Shown here: in pieces, positions 53,266-62,834 of the stretch
Layout of the letters: each line of letters opens with the position of its first letter
How positions within the stretch are numbered: the first letter of the stretch is position 1
Assembly (NCBI GenBank): GCA_963777665.1
Contig: CAVZRJ010000003.1
Span: 310,001-374,000 of the forward strand
Direction of reading: 5' to 3'
From: Bog-756 sp963777665
GTDB lineage: Bacteria; Actinomycetota; Acidimicrobiia; Acidimicrobiales; RAAP-2
DNA length: 64,000 bases
Translations under genes and position numbers: made by a program
The notes under the pieces: model-generated
What the model saw: only the letters and a program-made list of their open reading frames with translations
What the model was told of the DNA's origin: nothing
Databases searched by the model: none

Positions 53266-54181
53266 TCGCGACCGCTCCTCCGGCACCCCGGTGCTGACCG
53301 TCTCCGAGGTCGCGGTGCACTTCGGCGGGGTGGCGGCGCTGAGCGACGCGAGCCTGATCGTCGAGCCCGGCAGTGTGACCGGTCTGATCGGACCCAACGG
53401 GGCGGGGAAGACCACCCTGTTCAACGTCATCAGCGGGCTCCAGGCTCCCGACCGGGGGACCGTCCGGCTCTTCGACACCGACGTGACCCGGATGAGGCCG
53501 CACCGCCGTGCCCGGCTCGGGCTGGCCCGGACGTTCCAGCGGCTCGAGCTGTTCGGGTCCCTCTCGGCGGGGGAGAACGTCCAGGTGGGCCTCGAGTCAT
53601 CGGTCAAGTGGTGGCAGTGGGGCCACATCAAGCGGGCCGTGCCCTGGGTGCGGCGGGGCAGCGCCGGGGACGGCCGGACCGAGGACGGACCCACCGGTCC
53701 CGGGTCGCTGGCCGTGCGCACCTCGGACCGGCTCCTCAGCGGTGTGGGCCTCGGCGGTCTCGGGTCCCGGCAGGCCAGCGCCATGCCGACCGGGCTGGCC
53801 CGCATGGTCGAGCTTGCCCGGGCGCTTGCCCTCGGTCCCAAGCTCCTCCTTCTCGACGAGCCGGGTTCCGGCCTCGACGAGGCCGAGTGCCAGACCCTCG
53901 GCGAGCTGCTCACCACCCTCGCCGGCGGTGGGATGGGCGTGCTCCTCGTCGAGCACGACATGGAGCTGGTCATGCGCATCTGCGACTACATCTACGTGCT
54001 CGACTTCGGGGACATCATCGCGGCGGGTCGTCCGGAGGAGATCCGCAACGACCCGATGGTCCAGGCCGCCTATCTGGGCGCCGTGGTCGAGCGCGCCGGG
54101 CCTGCCGGCCCGGACACGGTGCTCGGGGTCGAGCGCCCGGGCCGACCGGTCGACGAGGGTGCCGCCGGGGTGGTCGAGTGA
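53252..54181 (+). CDS. livG: LivG-type ABC transporter ATPase with variant signature
   Basis: A 309-residue ATPase. Walker A GPNGAGKTT, Q-loop ARTFQRLELF, Walker B LLLLDEPGSGLD and the H-loop LLVEHDMEL are present. The signature motif is MPTGLARMVELARAL, replacing the usual LSGGQ, a variant seen in some LivG lineages. A roughly 55-residue insertion with VKWWQWGHIKRAVPWVRRG lies in the helical domain. Its start overlaps the permease end by 14 bases and its stop overlaps the livF start by four. Confidence 0.88.
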   Translation: MPQADRDRSSGTPVLTVSEVAVHFGGVAALSDASLIVEPGSVTGLIGPNGAGKTTLFNVISGLQAPDRGTVRLFDTDVTRMRPHRRARLGLARTFQRLELFGSLSAGENVQVGLESSVKWWQWGHIKRAVPWVRRGSAGDGRTEDGPTGPGSLAVRTSDRLLSGVGLGGLGSRQASAMPTGLARMVELARALALGPKLLLLDEPGSGLDEAECQTLGELLTTLAGGGMGVLLVEHDMELVMRICDYIYVLDFGDIIAAGRPEEIRNDPMVQAAYLGAVVERAGPAGPDTVLGVERPGRPVDEGAAGVVE

Positions 54182-54928
54182 CGGCCGGCCCGGTGACAGA
54201 CACCGACGACACTGTGAGCACCACCACGCTCCCGCCGAGCATCTCCGTCCGCGGGGTGTGCGCTGCATACGGTCGCATCGAGGTCCTCCACGGGGTCGAC
54301 CTCGAGGTCCCGGCGGGCAGCATCTTCGCGCTGCTCGGCCCCAACGGAGCCGGCAAGTCGACGCTGTTGCGGGTCATCAGCGGGCTCATGCGACCCACGT
54401 CCGGCGAGGTGTTGGTCGGCGGCGAGCCCACCGGGAAGACCCCGACCGAGAAGCTCGTCCGCCGCGGCATCTGCGCGGTGCCCGAGGGTCGGGGCATCTT
54501 CCCCAATCTGACCGTCAGGGAGAACCTCCGTATCTGGACCTACGGTGGCGATCTCAGCGCGAAGGACGTCGAGGAGCAGACCTTCGCCACCTTCCCGAGG
54601 CTCCGCGACCGGCGTCGGCAGATGGCCGGCACCCTCTCGGGCGGTGAGCAGCAGATGCTGGCCATCTCGCGCTCGCTGGTCACGACGTCCGCGGGTGCTC
54701 CTCCTCGACGAGCTCTCGATGGGGCTCGCGCCCCTCATCGTCTCCGAGCTCTACGAGCTGGTGGGGCAGCTCGCCCGTCAGGGCATCACCATCCTGCTCG
54801 TCGAGCAGTTCGTGACCACCGCGCTCGCGGTGGCCGACCGTGGGGCCATCATGCTGCACGGTCGCGTGGAGCAGGAGGGCACTCCCGCCGAGATGAGCGA
54901 GGCGGCCCTGAGCATCTACCTGGCCTGA
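54178..54928 (+). CDS. livF: LivF-type ABC transporter ATPase, one frameshift
   Basis: About 249 residues after removal of one inserted base near 54690 (ACGACGTCC should probably read ACGCGTCC). Walker A GPNGAGKST, Q-loop region VPEGRGIFPNLT and signature LSGGEQQM are before the shift; Walker B VLLLDELSMGLAP and H-loop LLVEQF after it. The span (751 bases) is 250 codons plus one. It completes the importer. Start GTG 54178 overlaps the livG stop. The last gene of the operon converges with valS. Confidence 0.86.
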
Positions 54929-54954
54929 GCGCCGGTCGCACGGCCCTGGGACGC

Positions 54955-57595
54955 TCACTCCTCTGCGAGCTCGACCTCGACCGACAACTCGTCGGCTTCG
55001 CGGGTGACCAGCTCGATGACCCCGCCGGCCTGGCACAGATCGTGCTCGGCCGAGCGCAGCGCCTCGAGCCGGAACGGGGAGTCGGCCACCACCAGGCGCG
55101 CCACCGATGCCCGCATCGAGCGCTTCGCCGACGTCTTGGCGCGCCGGACCAGGCCGAGGACCTCCGCAGCCACGTCGAGCACCGCGTCGGTCCCCGGGTC
55201 GATGCCCGAGGCGCCGGCGCCGCTGGCGACCGGGGTGACCCCGAGCTCGTCGGCCGTCGGCCAGGCGGCCGTGTGGATCGAGCCTTCCTGCCACCAGGAC
55301 CAGACCTCCTCGGTCACGAAGGGGAGGATCGGAGCCAGGAGACGGAGCAGCACCGAGAGGGCGACGGCGAGCGCAGCTCTGGCCGAAGCCGTGGCAGGGT
55401 CACCGGCCTCCCCGTACGCACGGGACTTGACCAGCTCGAGGTAGTCGTCGCAGAACGACCAGAAGAAGGCCTCGGTGCGCTCGAGGGCCCGGGCGTAGTC
55501 GTAGGACTCGAAGGCGGCGGTGGCCTCCTCGACGACGACGGCCAGACGGCCGAGGACGGCCCGGTCGAGCGGGGCGGTCACCGCCCCGATGCCGGGCACC
55601 AGGAGGGTGCCCTCCCCGTCGGTCAGCCGACCGAGGGCGAAGCGTGAGGCGTTGAGCACCTTCATCGCCAGCCGCCGGCCGACCTTCATCTGGGCCTCGT
55701 CGAATGCGGTGTCGGTGCCGGGACGTCCCCCGGCCGCCCAGTAGCGCACGGCGTCGGCACCGTGCTGCTCGATGAGTGGCAGCGGGGTCACCACCGCGCC
55801 CTTCGACTTCGACATCTTCTTGCGGTCCGGGTCGAGCACCCATCCGGAGATGGCCGCGTCGGACCAGGGGAGCACCCCGTGCTCGAGCTCCGCCCGCACG
55901 ACGGTCGAGAAGAGCCAGGTCCGGATGATCTCGTGGGCCTGGGGGCGGAGGTCCATCGGGAAAACCCTGGCGAACAGGTCGGGGTCGTCCTCCCAGCCGC
56001 CGGCGATCTGGGGGGTGAGCGACGAGGTGGCCCAGGTGTCCATCACGTCCGGGTCGCCGACGAAGCCGCCGGGCACGCCCCGCCGGTCTGCGGTGAACCC
56101 GTCTGGCACGTCTGTCGAGGGGTCGACCGGGAGCCGGCGCTCGTCGGCGAGGATCGGGGCTGCGAAGTCGACCTCGCCGTCCGCGTCCACCGGGTACCAC
56201 ACCGGGAACGGGACCCCGTAGAACCGCTGGCGGCTGATGTTCCAGTCGGCGTTGAGCCCTTCCACCCAGGACCGGTAGCGATGGGCCATGTACGGCGGGT
56301 GCCAGCGGAGCTCCTCGCCCCGGGCCAGCAAGCGGTCCCTGAGCGGCAGGGTCTCGATGAACCACTGCCTCGAGGAGACGATCTCGAGCGGCCGCTCGCC
56401 TTTCTCGTAGAACTTGACCGGGTGGGTGATGGGCCTCGCCTCGCCGATCATCGCCCCCGAAGCGGTCAGCTGCTCGACGATCCGGGCCCGGGCCTGGGTG
56501 ACCGAGCGGCCGACCAGGTCGCCGTAGTGGACGGCGGCCGCCGCGGGGTCCTCGCTCGCCCAGCCCTCGGTGCCCCACTCCACCGGGAGCAGGGTTCCGT
56601 CGCGGCCGACGACCGTCCGGGTCGGAAGGGAGAGCTCGCGCCACCAGAGCACGTCGGTGGTGTCGCCGAAGGTGCAGATCATGGCGATCCCCGAGCCCTT
56701 CTCCGGGTCGGCCAGCTCGTGGGCGAGCACCGGTACCCGGACCCCGAACAGGGGGGTGGTGACCTCGGTGCCGAACAGGGTGCGGAAGCGGTCGTCGCCG
56801 GGGTGGGCGACCAGGGCCACGCAGGCGGGCAGCAGCTCGGGTCGGGTCGTCTCGATCTCCACGTCCCCGCCGGCGCCGACACGCGGGAAGCGCAGGCGAT
56901 GGTAGGCGCCGGGGCGCTCGCGGTCCTCGAGCTCGGCCTGGCTCACCGCGGTCCGGAAGTCGACGTCCCAGAGTGTCGGGGCGGTCCGCTGCACGACCTG
57001 GCCGCGCCGGGCGAGTCGGAGGAACCCTCGCTGCGGACACCCGTCGGGCGCGCTCGGAGATGGTCGCATAGGTGTGCGACCAGTCGACCGAGAGCCCGAG
57101 GGCGCGCCACAACTGCTCGAAGACCTGCTCGTCCTCCGCGGTGAGCTGCTCGCAGAGCGCGACGAAGTTCGGTCTCGAGATCGCGATCGGGTGCTTACCC
57201 GGCGCGTCGGGAGGCACGAAGCCGGCGTCGAAGGGGAGGCTCGGATCGCAACGGACGCCGAAGTAGTTCTGGACCCGGCGCTCGGTGGGGAGGCCGTTGT
57301 CGTCCCACCCCAAGGGGTAGAAGACGGCCTTGGCCCGCATCCGGTGGAAGCGGGCCACCATGTCGGTGTGGGTGTACGAGAACACGTGCCCGATGTGGAG
57401 CGAGCCGGACACCGTCGGGGGTGGGGTGTCGATGGAGAACACGCGGTCACGGGGCGCGCTGCGGTCGAACGCGTAGGTGCCAGCGGCGTCCCACAGGTTC
57501 GACCAGAGCTCCTCGAGGCCCTCGAGGCCGGGCTTCTCGGGGACACCCTGTGGTCGAGTGGTCACCGGGCTCCGTCCGTTCGTCTGCTCCGGCAT
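54955..57595 (-). CDS. valS: Valyl-tRNA synthetase, one frameshift
   Basis: About 879 residues after ignoring one extra base near 57030, between SERARRVS and QRGFLRLARRG. The N-terminal part holds the HIGH motif in GSLHIGHVFSYTHTDM; the C-terminal part has the KMSKS loop in RKKMSKSKGAVVTP and the anticodon region. It charges tRNA-Val and edits threonine (insertion domain with TTRPELLPACVALVAHPGD). The span (2641 bases) is 880 codons plus one. As the gene is essential, the shift is probably a sequence error. It shares a 21-base intergenic gap with cysS. Confidence 0.9.
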
Positions 57596-57603
57596 GATCG
57601 GGT

Positions 57604-57610
57604 TACCGTA
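57604..57610. promoter_or_regulatory. Shared bidirectional -10 element of valS and cysS
   Basis: Only 21 bases separate the ATG of valS from the GTG of cysS. The 7-base sequence TACCGTA (57604-57610) reads TACCGT on the plus strand and TACGGT on the minus strand, both good -10 hexamers for a GC-rich actinobacterium. Start sites would fall on or near both start codons, so both mRNAs would be leaderless. No convincing -35 box is seen on either side. Confidence 0.55.
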
Positions 57611-57616
57611 CCCTGC

Positions 57617-59030
57617 GTGCTCCGGCTCCACGACACCGCGACGGGCCAGGTGGCCCCGCTCCGGCTGCGGGAGCCCGGGAAGGTCGCCGTCTACGTCTGC
57701 GGCCTGACGGTGGACGGAGAGCCCCATCTCGGCCACGGCCGGATGGCACTCGTCTTCGACGTGCTCCGCCGCTATCTCATCTTCACCGGCCTCGACGTGA
57801 CCTGGGTCTCCAACATCACCGACATCGACGACAGGATCATCGAGGGCGCGGCGGCCGCAGGTCTGCCCATCGACGAGTTCACCGCCGCCAACGAGGCCCG
57901 CTGGTGGGAGATCGTCGACGCCCTCGGGGTCCTCGTCCCCGACGAGATCCCCCACGCCACCGCCTACGTCGACCGGATGATCTCCCTGGTCGGGGATCTG
58001 GTCGTCGCGCGGGGTGGCCTACGAGACGCCGACCGGCGTGTACCTGTCGGTGCTCGACGTGCCCGGCTACGGCCTGCTCGCCCGCCAGCCCCTCGAGTCG
58101 TTGCGCGCGGGGGCACGGATCGAAGCCGACGAGGACAAGCGATCCCCGCTCGACTTCGTGCTCTGGAAGAAGGCCAAGCCGGGCGAGCCGAGTTGGGACG
58201 CGCCCTGGGGGGCCGGGAGGCCCGGGTGGCACACCGAATGCGTGGTGATGTCCCTCGACCTCCTCGGGGAGGGTTTCGAGCTGCACGGCGGCGGCCAGGA
58301 CCTCATGTTCCCCCACCACGAGAACGAACGTGCCCAGGCAGTGGCCGACGGGAAGGAGTTCGCCCGCCACTGGATGCACAACGGCTGGGTCACCATGGGT
58401 GGAGAGAAGATGTCCAAGTCCCTCGGCAACTTCACCTCCCTTGCCGACCTCCTCGATCGCAGCGACGCGCGTGCCTACCGCCTCCTGGTGCTGCGATCGC
58501 ACTACCGCTCGCCGATCGAGGTCACGCCCGACACGGTCGCCCAGGCCGAGGCCGGCCTGTCCCGGCTGGACGAGGTGGCCCGGCGGTTCCGACTGGCCGA
58601 CCCGCTGGCCGTCGGGCCGGTGGTGGACGAATCGTCCGGGGACGACCCGGCCCCGTCGGAGTACGGCCTGGACCCGGCGGCGGTTGCGGCGTTCCGTTCC
58701 AGCATGGACGACGACCTGGACACTCCCGGTGCGCTCGCCACCATCTTCGACCTGGCCCGGCTCGCCAACACCGCGGCCGACGCGGGCGACGATGAGATGG
58801 CTGGGCGTGCAGCCCGGACCGTGGCGACGCTGGCCGGGGCGCTCGGCCTCCCCCTGCGCCGGGGCGAGGGCGGGGAGCTCGACCCCGTGACCGCCGATCT
58901 CGTCCTCCGGCGCGACCGTGCCCGGGCGAGGAGCGACTGGGCGGAGGCCGACGCGGTGCGGGCGGAGCTCGAGTCGACCGGCTGGCTCGTCGAGGACGCT
59001 GCCGGGGGCACCCGGGTCCGTCGCCGATGA
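57617..59030 (+). CDS. cysS: Cysteinyl-tRNA synthetase, one frameshift
   Basis: About 470 residues if a net one-base insertion near 58013 is removed. First part: VYVCGLTVDGEPHLGHGRMA (zinc Cys and HIGH-like motif), VTWVSNITDIDDRII. After the shift: AYETPTGVYLSV, GWHTECVVMS, FELHGGGQDLMFPHHENE and KMSKS in GGEKMSKSLGNF. It charges tRNA-Cys. The span (1414 bases) is 471 codons plus one. MshC (mycothiol ligase) is a relative, but the full anticodon domain and the HGGGQDL block favour CysS. GTG 57617 is leaderless by position. Confidence 0.88.
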
Positions 59031-59216
59031 ACGCCGTGTGAACACCCTCGGATCCGGCGCTTCCGCCCACCGGATCCGGCGAATGGACTGCTAGCGTTTT
59101 TCGGGTCGGAGCGAGCCCCCCGGAGGCTGGTCGACGCCCCGCCCGAGGCGGGAGGTCGGGCCGGTCGCCTGTGGGATCCCCGGCACCCTGCAGGTGAAGG
59201 AAAGGGGAACGCCACC

Positions 59217-59429
59217 GTGGCCTCCGGAACAGTCAAGTGGTTCAACGCCGAAAAGGGGTTCGGCTTCATCTCCCAGCCGGACGGGGGTGCGGATGTCTTC
59301 GTGCACCACACCGCCATCCAGATGAACGGATTCCGCTCCCTCGAGGAGGGCCAGGCGGTCGAGTTCGACCTGCAGGAGGGCCCGAAGGGCCTCCAGGCGG
59401 TCGACGTGCGCCCCGTCCAACCGGCGTAG
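59217..59429 (+). CDS. csp: Cold-shock protein (CspA family)
   Basis: A 70-residue single-domain protein with both RNA-binding motifs, GTVKWFNAEKGFGFI (RNP1 KGFGFI) and DVFVHHTAI (RNP2). Binds single-stranded RNA or DNA as a chaperone. Start GTG 59217 follows GAAAGGGG. The preceding 186 bases hold no gene; they contain a 10-base direct repeat GGATCCGGCG (59050-59059 and 59072-59081) and a TAGCGT box at 59092 that could be the -10, giving a leader of about 115 bases, as cold-shock genes often have. Confidence 0.93.
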   Translation: MASGTVKWFNAEKGFGFISQPDGGADVFVHHTAIQMNGFRSLEEGQAVEFDLQEGPKGLQAVDVRPVQPA

Positions 59430-59458
59430 TCCCCTCCACCCGCCCAGCGCCCTCAGAC

Positions 59459-59474
59459 GTGCCCTGCCGGGCAC
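59459..59474 (+). terminator. Hairpin after the cold-shock gene
   Basis: GTGCCC (59459-59464) and GGGCAC (59469-59474) form a perfect six-base-pair stem with loop TGCC, 29 bases after the csp stop. No T-run follows. It may end csp transcription before the acyl-CoA dehydrogenase promoter. Confidence 0.4.
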
Positions 59475-59504
59475 CTGATGTGCCGCGCCCCAGGCCCCTG
59501 GTGT

Positions 59505-59542
59505 TTGCCGGTCGCACCGGTTCCTTGTTACTATGGAGTAAC
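59505..59542 (+). promoter_or_regulatory. Acyl-CoA dehydrogenase promoter with overlapping dyad
   Basis: TTGCCG (59505-59510) and TTACTA (59528-59533) are 17 bases apart. The perfect dyad GTTACT-ATGG-AGTAAC (59527-59542) covers the -10 box and start region. TetR-family regulators of fatty-acid breakdown in actinobacteria bind similar TTACT/AGTAA sites, so repression lifted by an acyl-CoA is likely. No such regulator is adjacent. Confidence 0.6.
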
Positions 59543-59612
59543 CAGTGAGACCCACCGCGGGAGCGGTGCGTGCCGTGCCGGCCCCCACGGGGCCAGAACG
59601 GAGCAGGGCGCA

Positions 59613-60827
59613 ATGGCCGAATTCTCCCTCGATCTCAACGAAGACCAGCTGCAGCTGCAGAAGTGGGTCCACGACTTCGCCGAGACCGTCATCCGTCCCG
59701 CAGGACACGAGTGGGACGAGCGCGAAGAGACCCCTTGGCCGATCATCGAGGAGGCCGCGCGGATCGGGCTCTACTCGTTCGACTTCATCAGCCAGGCCTT
59801 CTTCGACGAGAGCGGCCTGCTCCTCCCGATCGCCGCGGAGGAGCTGGCATGGGGCGACGCGGGCATCGCCCTCTCCATTCTCGGCAGCACCCTGGGCCTG
59901 GCCGGCATCGCAGGCAACGGCACCCCCGAGCAGCTCATCGAGTGGGGCCCGCAGTGCTTCGGGACCCCGGACAAGATCCAGATGGCCGCGTTCGCCGTCT
60001 CCGAGCCCGATGCCGGGTCGGACGTGTCGTCCCTGCGGACCCGCGCCATCTACGACGAGGCCAAGGACGAGTGGGTCCTCAACGGCACCAAGACCTGGAT
60101 CACCAACGGCGGGATCGCCGACCTCCACGTCGTGGTGGCCTCGGTCGACACCGGCCTCGGCTCGCGGGGCCAGGCCAGCTTCATCGTGCCGCCCCACACC
60201 CCCGGCATCTCCCAGGGGCAGAAGTTCAAGAAGATGGGGATCCGGGCCTCGCACACGGCCGAGGTCATCCTCGAGGACTGCCGCGTCCCCGGACACTGCC
60301 TCCTCGGCGGGAAGGACAAGCTCGACGAGCGGCTGGCCCGCGCACGTGAGGGCAAGCGCTCGTCCAGCCAGGCGGCCATGAAGACCTTCGAGGCCTCGCG
60401 CCCGGCGGTCGGGGCCCAGGCGCTCGGGATCGCCCGTGCCGCCTACGAGTACTCCCTCGACTACGCCAAGGAGCGCCGGGCCTTCGGTCGGGCCATCATC
60501 GAGAACCAGGGCATCGCCTTCAAGCTGGCCGACATGAAGACCCGGATCGACGCCTCCCGCCTGCTCGTGTGGCGGGCCTCCTGGATGGGCCGAAACGGCA
60601 AGGACTTCACCGCCGGAGAGGGCTCGATGTCCAAGCTCTACGCGGGGGAGACCGCGGTCTACGTGACCGAGGAGGCGATCCAGATCCTCGGTGGCTACGG
60701 CTACGTACGCGACTACCCGGTCGAGCGGTGGCACCGTGACTCGAAGATCTTCACCATCTTCGAAGGAACCTCGGAGATCCAGCGGCTCATCATCGCCCGG
60801 GCCATCTCCGGCATCCACATCAACTGA
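59613..60827 (+). CDS. Acyl-CoA dehydrogenase
   Basis: A 404-residue flavoprotein of the acyl-CoA dehydrogenase family. LDLNEDQLQLQKWVHDFAETV opens it; AAFAVSEPDAGSDVSSLRT and GTKTWITNGGIADLHVV are the FAD/substrate signatures; the last block ILGGYGYVRDYPVERWHRD and IFEGTSEIQRLIIARA includes the catalytic Glu near 384. It oxidises an acyl-CoA to trans-2-enoyl-CoA and passes electrons to ETF. The substrate chain is unknown. Start ATG 59613 follows GGAGCAGGG. A regulated promoter with dyad lies upstream. Confidence 0.92.
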   Translation: MAEFSLDLNEDQLQLQKWVHDFAETVIRPAGHEWDEREETPWPIIEEAARIGLYSFDFISQAFFDESGLLLPIAAEELAWGDAGIALSILGSTLGLAGIAGNGTPEQLIEWGPQCFGTPDKIQMAAFAVSEPDAGSDVSSLRTRAIYDEAKDEWVLNGTKTWITNGGIADLHVVVASVDTGLGSRGQASFIVPPHTPGISQGQKFKKMGIRASHTAEVILEDCRVPGHCLLGGKDKLDERLARAREGKRSSSQAAMKTFEASRPAVGAQALGIARAAYEYSLDYAKERRAFGRAIIENQGIAFKLADMKTRIDASRLLVWRASWMGRNGKDFTAGEGSMSKLYAGETAVYVTEEAIQILGGYGYVRDYPVERWHRDSKIFTIFEGTSEIQRLIIARAISGIHIN

Positions 60828-60861
60828 TTCTCATCGACCGTCCACCGAGGGTCGGTTCCGG

Positions 60862-61362
60862 GTGAGTGGCTCACTGCTCGTCCTCTGCACCGGCAACGCT
60901 GCCCGCTCGGTGATGGCCGGAGCCATGCTGCAGGCGGCGCCACTGGAGATCGTGACCGCCGGGACCCATGTGATCGAGGGCCAGCCGATGAGCCGCCGCA
61001 CCCGCTCGGCACTGGCATCGGTCGGGTTCGATGCCGACGGCCACCGCAGCCACCAGCTCACCGACGCGGACGTCGCGTCAGCCGACCTCATCCTGGCCAT
61101 GGCCGGCGAGCACGTCGACTACGTGAGAAGGAAGCATCCGGAGGCCGCCAGCCGCACCGCCTCGATCAAGCGGCTGGTCCGCGACCTGCCGCCCGGCCCA
61201 CCGCGTTTGCCGACCCGCATTGCCGACCTCGGCCTGGCCGAGCTGCCGGTCGAGCCCTGGGAGGACGTGGAGGACCCCGCCGGCGGCGACGACGACGTGT
61301 ACGAGGCCTGTGCCCGCGACCTCCTGGCTCTCTGCGACGCGCTCGGTCCACGTCTGGTCTGA
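60862..61362 (+). CDS. Low-molecular-weight protein phosphatase / arsenate reductase-like
   Basis: A 166-residue protein. SLLVLCTGNAARSVMAGAM contains the active-site P-loop CTGNAARS (Cys-x5-Arg-Ser) of LMW phosphatases. RRTRSALASVGFDADGHRSHQL follows, then the helical rest. The usual DP dipeptide acid near the C-terminus is less clear: WEDVEDPAGGDDD has a DP at the right place. It could be a tyrosine phosphatase, or act in arsenate or sugar-phosphate pathways. Start GTG 60862; 34 bases after the acyl-CoA dehydrogenase. Confidence 0.82.
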   Translation: MSGSLLVLCTGNAARSVMAGAMLQAAPLEIVTAGTHVIEGQPMSRRTRSALASVGFDADGHRSHQLTDADVASADLILAMAGEHVDYVRRKHPEAASRTASIKRLVRDLPPGPPRLPTRIADLGLAELPVEPWEDVEDPAGGDDDVYEACARDLLALCDALGPRLV

Positions 61363-61372
61363 GTGCGGTCGC

Positions 61373-62156
61373 TCAGGCGGCCGGGGCGACCGCACCCCGC
61401 AGGAGGTGCAGCCCCGAGAGCCCGGGAAGTCGGTCGAGCCGCCGGTCGATCCGATCGGCCACGGCGATCCCGCGGTCGTCTCCGAACAGATAGGTGCGCA
61501 GGTGCGCGACCTCCTCGGTACCGACGACGCCGCTGCCCACCGGTGCCCAGAAGCACCGCAGGGCCCACCTCGTCAGCCGTTGCGCCGAGCGGCTCTCGGA
61601 GAGACGGCGTCGGGCCTGGCTCGCGTAGAAGTCGATGTGCCGCCCCTCCTGGCGCATGATCCGGCGGAGGAGCTCGCCGAGGGTCGGATGATCCGCCCGC
61701 GCGGCGAGGAGGGAGTAGGCGGCCTGGGTGGTCCATTCGTTGACGGCGCCCCAGGTCATGTTCACCGCGGTCAGGTGGGGGGTGACCGCGGACGCCGCCT
61801 GGAAGGCGAGTGGTCGGAGGGCGTCCCTCCGCGGGAGCCGTTGGCGGACGGCGGCGACCCGCCCGGATCCGGCGGTCTCGCCATGGGCGGTGAGGATCCG
61901 CCCGATTGCCTCGCCGTGCCAGTGCTCCTCGTAGTTCCACATGGTGAGGAAGGAGGTCACCTCGGGGTCCCGGTGGGCCCGGGTCACCAGAACGTCGCGG
62001 CAGGTAGCACACGGTGTGCTGCTCGACGTCGTGCATGTAGCGCAGGCAGCGCAGCGCACCGGGGTCGAGTGGCCGCCGCCGGAAGTCCGTGAAGTCGATG
62101 TCGTCGCAGGCCAGCCGCGACGAGAGGCGTTCGTAGGTCTCCATGTCGAATGCCAT
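61373..62156 (-). CDS. Ferritin-like diiron protein, one frameshift
   Basis: About 260 residues after removal of one inserted base near 62000. The N-terminus reads METYERLSSRLACDDIDF and LRYMHDVEQHTVCYL; after the shift RDVLVTRAHRDPEVTSFL, then a helix with WNYEEHWHGEAIGRIL and a later one with IMRQEGRHIDFYASQA. The two ExxH motifs (EHWH and EGRH) fit a diiron four-helix bundle like acyl-ACP desaturases. A role in fatty-acid or other oxidation is possible, not proven. It converges with the phosphatase gene. The span is 261 codons plus one. Confidence 0.72.
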
Positions 62157-62252
62157 GCTGGCTATGCGTGGCCACCGCGGCCGCCGGATGGGGCGACCGG
62201 GTGGGGGCAGCTGCCGTCCGGGCACGTGGGCGGCTCCGAATACAGTGCCGGG

Positions 62253-62834
62253 ATGGTGGAGCTCGAGCAGGCCAGCGACGTCAGCCTGGTGGTCGCGGTG
62301 GGTCGGTGGCACGAGCCCGCCCTCGCCGAGATCTACCGTCGTCACGGTGGAGCAGTCCATTCGTTGGCACGCAGGATCCTTCGGAGCGAGCCGCCGGCCG
62401 AGGAGATCACCCAGGAGGTCTTCCTCGACCTCTGGAAGCACCCGGAGAAATTCGATGCGCAGCGCGGCACGCTGCGCTCCTTCCTGCTCGCCCGGGCCCA
62501 CGGGAAGTCGGTCGACGTGGTGCGGTCCGAGGAGTCACGGAGACGGCGCGAGGAGAGCACCGCCCGCCAGACGGCGGTCGCCGACTACGACCTCGATCAC
62601 GAGGTCTGGGACATGGCAGTGGCCGAGCAGGTCAAGGATGCGCTCGAGAGCCTCCCCGACGACCTTCGCCAGCCCATCGAACTCGCCTACTTCGGCGGCC
62701 TCACCTACCGCGAGGTGGCCGCCCTCCTCGACGCACCGGAGGGGACCATCAAGAGCCGCATCCGATCGGGCCTGAGCCGGCTGCGCATGTCACTCATCGA
62801 ACGCGGCGTCCGGCCGGCCGGGGCGGACCAATGA
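62253..62834 (+). CDS. ECF-type RNA polymerase sigma factor (SigK-like)
   Basis: A 193-residue sigma factor. Region 2: YRRHGGAVHSLARRIL, AEEITQEVFLDLWKHPEKFD and SFLLARAHGKSVDVVRSEES; region 4: LPDDLRQPIELAYFGGLTYR and APEGTIKSRIRSGLSRLRMSL. It overlaps the anti-sigma gene by four bases (ATGA), so the pair is coupled. Start ATG 62253 is preferred by family length; no clear ribosome binding site is seen. It is held inactive by the RskA-like protein until a signal at the membrane. Confidence 0.88.
   Translation: MVELEQASDVSLVVAVGRWHEPALAEIYRRHGGAVHSLARRILRSEPPAEEITQEVFLDLWKHPEKFDAQRGTLRSFLLARAHGKSVDVVRSEESRRRREESTARQTAVADYDLDHEVWDMAVAEQVKDALESLPDDLRQPIELAYFGGLTYREVAALLDAPEGTIKSRIRSGLSRLRMSLIERGVRPAGADQ

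Noticed and set aside
51244..53979. 911-codon leftward frame opposite the LivHM and LivG genes.
   Set aside because: Rich in His, Asp, Gly and Arg with no domain pattern; it is the shadow of membrane-protein codons on the other strand.
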